A stretch of DNA of 64,000 bases from assembly GCA_046328525.1 (NCBI GenBank), contig JAXLWK010000005.1, positions 62,001 through 126,000 on the forward strand, given 5' to 3'. Both the position numbers and the translations under genes were made by a program. The notes below the pieces were generated by a model. It made no database searches. It was not told where the DNA came from and saw nothing but the letters and a program-made list of their open reading frames with translations. This document shows positions 53,193 to 60,013 of the stretch, piece by piece (position 1 is the first letter of the stretch; every line of letters begins with the position of its first letter). Origin of the DNA: JBDHWG01 sp046328525. Its GTDB lineage: Bacteria; Chloroflexota; Anaerolineae; Epilineales; JAHCIE01.

Positions 53193-53951
53193 CTAGGGGC
53201 CGCGGGTCGCCACGCGCCCGAGTAGCTCCGCCGTCGCCGCGACCGTTGCCGCCTGCTGCGCCTCGCGGCTGATCGTCGCCGGGTTGTCGCCCCGCTGCGC
53301 CCCGTACCACCCGAACTGGGCGTGATTCCCGCCCTCGATGGGCACGTAGCGCGTGTCCGCCGGGAGCAATGCCTTCGACGCCTCGATCTTTGCCGGCGTC
53401 GCCAGCCCATCCAGCGTCCCAGAGATGGACGAAACAGCGACATTGCGCTCCGCCAGGCTGTCGGTCTCGGCGGGGTAGGCCGCCCACAGCGCCAGCCCCT
53501 GGGCCAGGTCCGGATTGTTCAACACGAAGCGGGCCGCCATTGCGCCGCCGAGGGAGTGGCCGCCGACCACCCAGCGCGGAATCTGCGGGTACGCCGCGAT
53601 CACATCCTTCGCCCGGTCCGGCGCCAGCACGGCCAGGTTGAGTGGCATCGGCACGATCACCGTCGTGTAGCCCTGCGCCGCCAGCGCCCGCGCCGCCGGC
53701 GCGTAGGCCGTCGGCTGCACCAGGCCGCCGGGATAGAAGATGAACCCGACCGGCCGGGCATCCCGCGTCGGCTCGAAGATGAGCCACGGCTCGGTCGTCA
53801 CGCGCACCTTGTCGTCGCTCTGGAGCGCGGCGACCGCCTCCGGCATCGGGCGGCCGTTGGTCGCCACAAACGCCCACGTGCCGACGCCCGCCAGCACAAT
53901 GACCAGCGCCAGGACCGCCAGGCCCCACAGCAGCCATCGCCGCGCGCTCAT
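53193..53951 (-). CDS. Membrane-anchored alpha/beta hydrolase
   Basis: 252 residues from ATG at 53951. One N-terminal hydrophobic segment (WLLWGLAVLALVIVLAGVGTW), then an alpha/beta hydrolase core: FIFYPGGLVQPTAYAP, nucleophile elbow GGHSLGGAMAARF (Ser ~122), GTLDGLATP for the acid, and EGGNHAQFGWYG for the His. Substrate unknown; family members include esterases and lipases of the envelope. The ATG overlaps the stop of the CapA-like gene (ATGA), so the two are translationally coupled. Confidence 0.88.
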   Translation of the reverse strand: MSARRWLLWGLAVLALVIVLAGVGTWAFVATNGRPMPEAVAALQSDDKVRVTTEPWLIFEPTRDARPVGFIFYPGGLVQPTAYAPAARALAAQGYTTVIVPMPLNLAVLAPDRAKDVIAAYPQIPRWVVGGHSLGGAMAARFVLNNPDLAQGLALWAAYPAETDSLAERNVAVSSISGTLDGLATPAKIEASKALLPADTRYVPIEGGNHAQFGWYGAQRGDNPATISREAQQAATVAATAELLGRVATRGP

Positions 53952-55210
53952 CGCGCCTCCTTGGCCGCCACGTGCGCCTGCTCGCGGCTGGCCGCCTCCA
54001 TGCGCCGCAGCACGGCCTGCGCCGCCTTGCCTTCCATGACACGCGGCTGGGCATACTCGTAGAGCTGCACCGGCGTATACTCGACCCCGACCAGGGCGTT
54101 GTCGTAGAACGTGTAGCGCCCGACGACGCCGGTGCGTGTCTCGTCGCTCCACATCTGGTCGAAGATGAAGTTGCCGTGGGCGTAGGTGATGAACCTGTCG
54201 TGGTACACCTCGGCCGCCTGCACGCGATGCGGGTGGTTGCCGATGATCAGGTCCGCGCCCGCGTCAATTACGAAGTGGGCGATGTCCGTCGGCTCGTCGT
54301 TCGCAATGCCCGGCGACCGGTCCGGCACGTCCACATACTCCCGGCCCCAGTGCATCGCCACGACCAGCACGTCCACCTGCGGACGCAGCGCGGCGATCTG
54401 CTCGGCGATGGCCGGGCGGTTGAACCGCTCGCCGATGCCGGTGAACGCCAGGAAGCCAAAGCGCAGCCCGCGCACCGCGACGATGGCCGGGGTGTCGCGG
54501 TCGGCCCACGCCAGCTCCTGGGCTTCCAGCGCCTTGATCGTCTCCTGGATGCCGGCCTTCCCGTAGTTGCCGATGTGGTTGTTCTCCAGCGTCGCCACGT
54601 CCACGCCGGCCTTCTTGAGCGCGGCCGCGAAGCCGGTCTGGCCGCAGAACTGCATGCCGTCGTCGTGGGGCGGGCAGTTGCGGATGAGCGGCGCTTCGAG
54701 GTTGACCACGGTCACGTCGCCGGCGCGCAGCAAATCGGCCGTCTTCGCCAGGGGATAGAAAAAGTCATTGCCGCGGCCGCGGATACGCATGTCCACCGAG
54801 CGCGCCGGGATGACATCGCCCGTGGCGACCAGCACCCGCAGCCGCGTCTCATCCAGGCCAAGCGCCGACAGGTCACGCGGCGGGAACACATCGTCGAGCG
54901 TCAGGGGGGGGGCATCGGCCGGCCGGGGGCGCGGCGCGACCATCGCTTGCGCCACGGGCAGACGCCCGGCCATCGCGGCGCGACCCGCCGCGGCGACAGG
55001 CGCACCAGCCGGCGCGGCTGTGGCTGTCGGCGCAGGATTCGACCTCGCCACCACTACTGCCGTGGTCGTCGGAGCAGGCGGCGGCTGTGGTGGCGCGGCT
55101 GGCGCAGTGGCGGCCGTTTCCGGCGCGGGCGGCGGCAACTCCGCTCGCGTGGCGCACGCGGCGAGGGGCAAAAGGACGATCAGAAGGACGGCGGCGATGT
55201 AGACTCTCAT
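53948..55210 (-). CDS. CapA-family lipoprotein (poly-gamma-glutamate synthesis type)
   Basis: 420 residues from ATG at 55210, giving MRVYIAAVLLIVLLPLAAC (lipid Cys19). A Pro/Ala/Thr linker (~20-95) precedes the CapA-type metallophosphatase-like domain: ATGDVIPARSVDMRI, VVNLEAPLIRNCPPH, VDVATLENNHIGNYG, DVLVVAMHWGREY and DLIIGNHPHRVQAAEVY, with Asp/Asn/His residues at expected metal positions. CapA is needed for poly-gamma-glutamate capsule export in Bacillus, but most CapA homologues elsewhere are uncharacterised, and no other cap gene is nearby. It is the first gene of a two-gene operon. Confidence 0.88.
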   Translation of the reverse strand: MRVYIAAVLLIVLLPLAACATRAELPPPAPETAATAPAAPPQPPPAPTTTAVVVARSNPAPTATAAPAGAPVAAAGRAAMAGRLPVAQAMVAPRPRPADAPPLTLDDVFPPRDLSALGLDETRLRVLVATGDVIPARSVDMRIRGRGNDFFYPLAKTADLLRAGDVTVVNLEAPLIRNCPPHDDGMQFCGQTGFAAALKKAGVDVATLENNHIGNYGKAGIQETIKALEAQELAWADRDTPAIVAVRGLRFGFLAFTGIGERFNRPAIAEQIAALRPQVDVLVVAMHWGREYVDVPDRSPGIANDEPTDIAHFVIDAGADLIIGNHPHRVQAAEVYHDRFITYAHGNFIFDQMWSDETRTGVVGRYTFYDNALVGVEYTPVQLYEYAQPRVMEGKAAQAVLRRMEAASREQAHVAAKEAR

Positions 55211-55254
55211 GGTGGCGGAGTCTACCACAGCGCCGGGTGGCTGTCTAGTCGGAA

Positions 55255-55284
55255 TTGGGCGCGTGCATCCATATCCTCTACAAT
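55255..55284 (+). promoter_or_regulatory. Probable promoter of the methyltransferase gene
   Basis: TTGGGC (55255-55260), 18 bases, TACAAT (55279-55284), only 22 bases ahead of the ATG at 55307, so the mRNA would have a very short leader. Confidence 0.5.
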
Positions 55285-55306
55285 CTCGTAGACTATACAG
55301 GATGCC

Positions 55307-55906
55307 ATGACCACCGACCCAACGATTGAAGCCTACGACTGCCGGCTGCTGGACGCGCCGCCCGATCTGGACCTGCCCCGCGAGCGCACCCGCTTCTGCG
55401 CCCTGCTGCCGCGCGGCGGGCGCGTCCTGGACCTGGGCGCGGGCAGTGGGTGGGCCGCCCGCCGGATGGCCGCCGACGGCTTCCGCGCCGTCGCCCTGGA
55501 GCGTTCGGCCGGGCGGGTGGCGCGGGCGCGGGGCGATGGCGCGCTGGCCTTTGTCCTCGGCGACATGCGCACCCTGCCTTTCGAGGCCGCCGTATTCGAC
55601 GGTGTGTGGGCGTGCGCCTCGCTCCTGCACCTGTCCAGGCGAGAGATGCCGGCGGCGCTGGGCGGTATTCGCCGCCTGCTACGCGAAGGCGGAACGTTGT
55701 ACGTGAGCATGAAGGCGGGGGAGGGCGAAGGATGGCAGAGCCGCGGGCACGACGCGGCGCGCTTCTTCGCCTACTATGGCGGCGACGAGCTAGACGCGCT
55801 GCTGGCGGAAGCCGGCTTCCAGCGCGTGGACGGCTGGACAAGCCCGGCCTCGCCCTGGGACCCGACTCACCCGTGGCTGAGTCGCTTCGCGGTCGTCACG
55901 CCGTGA
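55307..55906 (+). CDS. Class I SAM-dependent methyltransferase
   Basis: 199 residues. The Rossmann motif I is RVLDLGAGSGWAARRM, the acidic residue after strand 2 is Glu in VALERSAGRV, and the later VLGDMRTLPF and VWACASLLHL segments fit motifs II and III, followed by LREGGTLYVSMKAG. It resembles small UbiE/Methyltransf_11-type enzymes; the substrate is unknown. It reads away from the CapA operon and is followed by a strong promoter for the sigma factor gene. Confidence 0.92.
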   Translation: MTTDPTIEAYDCRLLDAPPDLDLPRERTRFCALLPRGGRVLDLGAGSGWAARRMAADGFRAVALERSAGRVARARGDGALAFVLGDMRTLPFEAAVFDGVWACASLLHLSRREMPAALGGIRRLLREGGTLYVSMKAGEGEGWQSRGHDAARFFAYYGGDELDALLAEAGFQRVDGWTSPASPWDPTHPWLSRFAVVTP

Positions 55907-55942
55907 GATTCGAAGATTCATGCGATTCTCATGCCAAAACCC

Positions 55943-55972
55943 TTGACAAACCTTGTATACGTGTTGTATAAT
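55943..55972 (+). promoter_or_regulatory. Consensus sigma70 promoter for the ECF sigma gene
   Basis: Perfect TTGACA (55943-55948), 18 bases, and perfect TATAAT (55967-55972), 49 bases upstream of the ATG at 56022. It is the closest to consensus in the window, so the sigma gene is not obviously autoregulated by an ECF-type promoter. Confidence 0.88.
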
Positions 55973-56021
55973 GCTTGCATAAGGTTATCGAACAATAATT
56001 AGGTATGGAAAAGAGCGTCAC

Positions 56022-56687
56022 ATGTCTGCACGCACGAACAGCGAGTGGTTGAGCGATCTACAGTCCGTGGGGCCTCGCCAGGACCGCGCCCTCATCGAGT
56101 TGCGCAGTCACCTGGCCCGCGCGACGGAGTTCTACCTCCAGCGCCGCGAAGGCCAGCTCCGCGGTCTCGATCATACGGAGCAGCGCCAGCTCGTCGAAGA
56201 TGTCGCGCAGGATGCTCTCATGCGGGTCCTGGATCACCTTGACTCCTTCCGCGGCGAGAGCCGTTTCACCACCTGGGCCGGCAAGTTCGCCGTCCACGCC
56301 GCCGCCGCCGAGCTGCGCCGCGCCCGCTGGCGCAACGTCTCCCTGGACGCCGCGCCGGAGGACAACGACGAGGGCGAGCTGGGCCAGTTCCTGACCGAGC
56401 CGGGCGTCGTCGCGCCGGAGCGGCTGGCCGCCCAGGACCAGGCCTGGAACGCGGTGCAGAGCGCGCTGGACATGGGGCTGACCGAGCGCCAGCGCGAGGC
56501 GTTGGTCGCGGTCATCGTGGACGGCCGCCCGGTGCCGGAGGTGGCGCGCAAACTCAAGACGACGCAGAACGCGCTGTACAAGCTCGTCTTCGACGCCCGC
56601 GCCCGCCTGCGCCGCTCACTCCAGGGGTACGGCTGGTCTGTCACAGACGTTCTGGATACATTTGACTCCGCTTGCCCGACCTGCTAA
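56022..56687 (+). CDS. ECF-type RNA polymerase sigma factor
   Basis: 221 residues. Region 2: LVEDVAQDALMRVLDHLDSF and ESRFTTWAGKFAVHAAAAEL; an acidic linker (APEDNDEGELG); region 4: LTERQREALVAVIVDGRPVP, EVARKLKTTQNALYKLVFDA, a helix-turn-helix for the -35 element. It initiates transcription of a small regulon. No membrane anti-sigma gene is adjacent; instead an XRE-type DNA-binding protein gene follows 85 bases downstream. The final CPTC motif could bind zinc or form a redox pair (inference). Confidence 0.92.
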   Translation: MSARTNSEWLSDLQSVGPRQDRALIELRSHLARATEFYLQRREGQLRGLDHTEQRQLVEDVAQDALMRVLDHLDSFRGESRFTTWAGKFAVHAAAAELRRARWRNVSLDAAPEDNDEGELGQFLTEPGVVAPERLAAQDQAWNAVQSALDMGLTERQREALVAVIVDGRPVPEVARKLKTTQNALYKLVFDARARLRRSLQGYGWSVTDVLDTFDSACPTC

Positions 56688-56772
56688 AATTGCCTCATCG
56701 GCGTTTTGACCCAAGTTGTGCAATTCGGGGCCGTTGCGCCCCTCACACGCCACGGCGTAAGGAGTCAACCAC

Positions 56773-57204
56773 ATGCTAAATTCATTCGGACACCTGCTGA
56801 AGGGCTATCGCCTGAGCAAGGGGATGACCCAGAAAGAGCTGGCGGACGCGGTTGGGGTGAACGGGAGCTACATCGCGCGCCTCGAGCGGGACGAGCGCCG
56901 CCCATCCCGCAAAGTCGTCCTCTCCCTGGCGAAGGCCCTGGACCTGCCGCCCGAGGATAGCGACCGTCTGCTCGCCAGCGCCCAGCACCTGCCCGAAGGC
57001 GACATGGCGCGCATCATCGAGCAGTCCGGCATCTCCCTCACCCATCCGGCGGTCGAGGCCGTCGCGGTGGCCCTGCAGGACAAGGACCTCAGCCCGCATG
57101 CGCGCGAGCAGCTCGAGAACGAAGTCATCGCTTATGTCACGTTCCGCGCCCAGCAGCTGCGGCAGCAGGAGCACGACCGTCACCAGCGCGCCAAGGCGCA
57201 CTAA
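56773..57204 (+). CDS. XRE-family helix-turn-helix regulator
   Basis: 143 residues from ATG at 56773 with AAGGAG upstream. The N-terminal Cro/C1-type domain (LKGYRLSKGMTQKELADAVG, then YIARLERDERRPS) is followed by a short helical C-terminal part (residues ~65-143) of unknown type with ITHPAVEAVAVALQ-like character (here SLTHPAVEAVAVALQDKDLS) and an Arg/Gln-rich end. It may be cotranscribed with the ECF sigma gene and control it (inference). The C-terminal region may sense a ligand or dimerise. Confidence 0.9.
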   Translation: MLNSFGHLLKGYRLSKGMTQKELADAVGVNGSYIARLERDERRPSRKVVLSLAKALDLPPEDSDRLLASAQHLPEGDMARIIEQSGISLTHPAVEAVAVALQDKDLSPHAREQLENEVIAYVTFRAQQLRQQEHDRHQRAKAH

Positions 57205-57241
57205 ACCGCGCCCGATACGCGATCAGGGTTTTCTAAAGACA

Positions 57242-57323
57242 GTAGGGGCAGGTTTGAAACCTGCCCCTACGTCATATTTGCAATAGACAGACGGTAGGGG
57301 CAGGTTTGAAATCTGCCCCCTAC
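57242..57323. repeat. Two copies of the GTAGGGGCAGGTTT palindrome
   Basis: Copy 1 (57242-57270) is a perfect 14-bp inverted repeat around a central G: GTAGGGGCAGGTTT, then AAACCTGCCCCTAC. Copy 2 (57294-57323) is the same with AAATCTGCCCCCTAC on the right. Start-to-start distance is 52 bases and the flanks are partly alike (GTCATATTTG and GTCGTATTTA). They lie between the convergent XRE and multi-TM genes and may also act as a bidirectional terminator. Confidence 0.85.
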
Positions 57324-57343
57324 GTCGTATTTAGCACACACCG

Positions 57344-58453
57344 TCACCCCGTCAGCGCCCGCCGCCGATACAGCACCAGCACCAGCAGCAGGAACAGCTC
57401 GACCAGCGACACCGCGATGGTGTAGAACAGCTGGAAGTAGAACGAGATGAGGTTGAGCACCGTCAGCGACAAGAGCAGCGCCACCATCCCCGACCGCGCC
57501 CCGAGCCGCACCTGGTTGCGCATCAAGAACACCGCCGCGATGACGTACAGCAGGCCGATGGCAATCGAGCCGGTCGCGCGCAGCACCACCCACATCGGAT
57601 TGGTCAACAGATACTCCGTCGTCCCGTTGCGAATCACCCACTCGAAGTTGACGCCGGCGGCCGAGTAGACGTAGGACAGGGCGCTGTAGTGGGTCAACTG
57701 GATCACGCCCAGCACCAGGAAGCCGACGATCAGGATGACCCGCAGCGGCTGCAACCCGATGTACTGGCGCACGAACAGGCGCGCGCTCTCCAGCTCGACC
57801 TCCACTGCGCTAGGGCTGCGCGAGACCACCTGCAAGCCCTCGGCATTGAGAAAGTCAAGCATCTCGCGCCCGAGCTTGGCAACGTTGGGGTCCGACGTGT
57901 CCGCCTGCACCCGCTCCAGGCTGTTTAGCAAGTCGCGGCGCTCATCCGGGTCCAGGTCGTGGTCCAGCACCTCTTTCATCTCGTCCAGGACGCGGTATAG
58001 CTCACTCCGGGCGCTGGTCGGCGGCGGCCGCCGCGTCTGGAGATAGACCCACACCGTCACCAGGAAGACGCCGTAGATAATGGGCGCCGCGATGGGCACG
58101 AAGTAGTCGGTGCTCGACGTGATGAACTTGCCGACCTCGTCTATGAACAGGCCCATGCCGATGCCCGACAGGACCGCGCCGGCGGTCAACGCCCACTGGT
58201 TCGCCAGCATCAGGGGCAGCACAGCGGCGACGAAGAGAATGAGGCCGCCCCACAGCACGTGGGCGATGTGGATCGGCCCGCCGCCGCCGACGCGCGGATA
58301 GCCGGTTAGCTCCAGGTACACCCGGGTGACGATCACCGTCGCGGCAAACGCGATCAACACCAGCAGCATGTGCCGCGACGCATTGAAACGCCGCACAGGG
58401 GCCCGGTTCGCTTTTGACTTACTCCTCGTCGCCCGCGCTACCCTCTCCGCCAC
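57344..58453 (-). CDS. Multi-TM membrane protein with cytoplasmic helical insert, unknown function
   Basis: 369 residues from GTG at 58453, which has AAGGAGGTGA upstream. About eight membrane segments: four in the N-terminal ~135 residues (LLVLIAFAATVIVTRVYLEL, ILFVAAVLPLMLANQWAL, GIGMGLFIDEVGKFI, IYGVFLVTVWVYLQ), a ~100-residue charged region (LDHDLDPDERRDLLNSLERV), and four more after residue ~230. The segment GIGMGLFIDEVGKFITSSTDY is the most distinctive. No family recognised. Reads toward the repeats at 57242. Confidence 0.8.
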   Translation of the reverse strand: MAERVARATRSKSKANRAPVRRFNASRHMLLVLIAFAATVIVTRVYLELTGYPRVGGGGPIHIAHVLWGGLILFVAAVLPLMLANQWALTAGAVLSGIGMGLFIDEVGKFITSSTDYFVPIAAPIIYGVFLVTVWVYLQTRRPPPTSARSELYRVLDEMKEVLDHDLDPDERRDLLNSLERVQADTSDPNVAKLGREMLDFLNAEGLQVVSRSPSAVEVELESARLFVRQYIGLQPLRVILIVGFLVLGVIQLTHYSALSYVYSAAGVNFEWVIRNGTTEYLLTNPMWVVLRATGSIAIGLLYVIAAVFLMRNQVRLGARSGMVALLLSLTVLNLISFYFQLFYTIAVSLVELFLLLVLVLYRRRALTG

Positions 58454-58837
58454 GCCTCACCTCCTTCGGAAACACGCCTGCGCTGTTGCTGCTTAGCCCA
58501 CTGGCCGACGGATGAAAATCGCTGTCACCCTGAGCGCCAGGTCCGCCCGCCGCTGAAGCAGCGGGCTACGAGTGCAAGCCTGAGAGGCTACCGCTGCGGC
58601 TCCCCAGCCCCTTGGGCTTGCATGAGTAGCCGTAGGCTTGAGCCTACGGCGGCCGCCCGTCGCGAGCAGCCCAGGGTTATTTTCATCGCAGGCTAAACGA
58701 ACAAAGCCCGCCGAGGCAGGCTCGGATAGGGATCGTTCGAACAGGCCAGCCTGCATCAGCAGGCTTCGCCCTCTCAGCCACCGACTTGAGTCGGTGGCGA
58801 CGGCCGCCGACGCCCCGGCGCACTGGGCCGGGCGCGC
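58454..58837. repeat. Intergenic cluster of short palindromes
   Basis: 384 bases without a gene, packed with hairpins of different arm sequence: CCGCTG-AAG-CAGCGG (~58551), CCGTAGGCT-TG-AGCCTACGG (58630-58649), AGCCTGC-ATCA-GCAGGCT (~58748) and GCCACCGACT-TG-AGTCGGTGGC (58777-58798). Two have the same CTTGAG centre with unrelated arms, as does the small hairpin at 23212. Confidence 0.75.
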
Positions 58838-59314
58838 TTACTCCACCCCCAGCGCCTTCGCGCAATCCCGCAGCGCCGCTTTCTCGTCGCCACTCATGGC
58901 GTGGGCGAAGGGGTTCATGCTCTCCTTCGCCGCCTCGGCGACGGCCTCGCCGACGAGCAGCACCCACGCCTTGTACTCGTCGCCCTCGGCCCCCTCCCCC
59001 TTAGCGGCCAGCAGCTCGACGGCGGCCTTGCAGGACTCGATGGCTTCCTGCCGCAGCTGCTGCGGCCCCTTCAGCGACGGCCGCGAGAGATCGGGCGACA
59101 GCTCGGCGGACGGCTCGGCCGGCACAATCGCCTTGATGAGAGCATTGGTTGGGTACTTCTCCTCCGCGACCTTCTCCGGCGCGGCGACCAGCGCCCGCAT
59201 CTCGTCGAACGTGCCGACGACGCCGCTCTTCGATGCGGCGATCACCGCGAAGCCCACCTGCACCGCCGTCTCGAACAGCTGGCGCAACTCCGCCGGCGTG
59301 TAGTCGTCTTTCAT
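58838..59314 (-). CDS. Acidic helical protein of unknown function, paralogue 1
   Basis: 158 residues from ATG at 59314 (GAGAGAGC upstream). No recognised family. The N-terminal region ELRQLFETAVQVGFAVIAAS with SGVVGTFDEMRAL and the C-terminal YKAWVLLVGEAVAEAAKESM with MSGDEKAALRDCAKAL match the next gene's product at corresponding positions. The middle (AIVPAEPSAELSPDLSRP) is variable. No signal peptide or membrane segment, so probably cytosolic. The alternating helical pattern and 'AVxxAxKExMNPF' suggest a small helix bundle. Confidence 0.8.
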   Translation of the reverse strand: MKDDYTPAELRQLFETAVQVGFAVIAASKSGVVGTFDEMRALVAAPEKVAEEKYPTNALIKAIVPAEPSAELSPDLSRPSLKGPQQLRQEAIESCKAAVELLAAKGEGAEGDEYKAWVLLVGEAVAEAAKESMNPFAHAMSGDEKAALRDCAKALGVE

Positions 59315-59392
59315 GCGCTCTCTCCCTTGGCCGCGAGGCTCGCGTCGGTTCCCCACGGCGCACATCTACCATCGGGCAACGGCGGTTCCTGG

Positions 59393-59950
59393 TCAGGGCA
59401 GCGCCGGCATCGGCGCGTCGAGGGCCGCCGCGATCTGCTCCAGCGCGGCCCGCTCATCGTTCGTCACCAGCTTCTTGCGGAAGCCCAGGAACCCGCCCTC
59501 TTTCGACACCTCGGCGACCGCCTTCCCGCAAGCCAGAACCCACGTCTTGTACTGCGACGCCTCCCCGGCGTCTACCCCCTTCAGCAGCTCCGCAGCGCGG
59601 CGACACATGTCCACCGCCTCGGCGAGAATCTCGTCTGGGCCTTCCGGGTGCGCCGCCTCGGCGTCGTCGTCGCCCTCGGTCGAGTCGTCGTCGGCCGCCT
59701 CGTCGTCGTCCTCGCCTTCCTCCAGCTCGTCTACGACGTCTTCCTCGCCGCCGCGGTTCTGCTCGAGGATAGAGCGGATCAGGGTCGAGTTCGGGAAGTT
59801 CTGCGCCAGGCGCGCCGGCGCTTCGACCATCGTTTCCGTCTCCTCGAACGTCCCCTCCAGCCCACTCGGCGAGGCCGTCATGACGGCCAGGCCGACCTGC
59901 AACACCGTCTGAAACAGGAACTCTTTGTCCTGAGCCGATAGCTCATCCAT
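59393..59950 (-). CDS. Acidic helical protein of unknown function, paralogue 2
   Basis: 185 residues. It shares with paralogue 1 the blocks FLFQTVLQVGLAVMTASPSG, LEGTFEETETMVEAP and YKTWVLACGKAVAEVSKEGG, and a final NDERAALEQIAAAL. It differs by a ~35-residue insert of nearly pure Asp/Glu (EEDVVDELEEGEDDDEAADD). The two genes are 78 bases apart on the same strand and arose by tandem duplication. Function unknown. Confidence 0.8.
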   Translation of the reverse strand: MDELSAQDKEFLFQTVLQVGLAVMTASPSGLEGTFEETETMVEAPARLAQNFPNSTLIRSILEQNRGGEEDVVDELEEGEDDDEAADDDSTEGDDDAEAAHPEGPDEILAEAVDMCRRAAELLKGVDAGEASQYKTWVLACGKAVAEVSKEGGFLGFRKKLVTNDERAALEQIAAALDAPMPALP

Positions 59951-60013
59951 TGGGTCTAGTCTCCTCGCAAAGTTGATGGTGTGATGCGCCCAAATGATAC
60001 CCCGCCCCGCGCG

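Noticed and set aside
57242..57323. CRISPR-like repeat-spacer arrangement
   Set aside because: Only two copies, each a full palindrome, no further unit and no cas gene; it is a dispersed palindrome.
58720..58745. A tRNA T-arm-like GATCGTTCGAACAG stretch
   Set aside because: No acceptor stem, D-arm or anticodon arm can be drawn around it.
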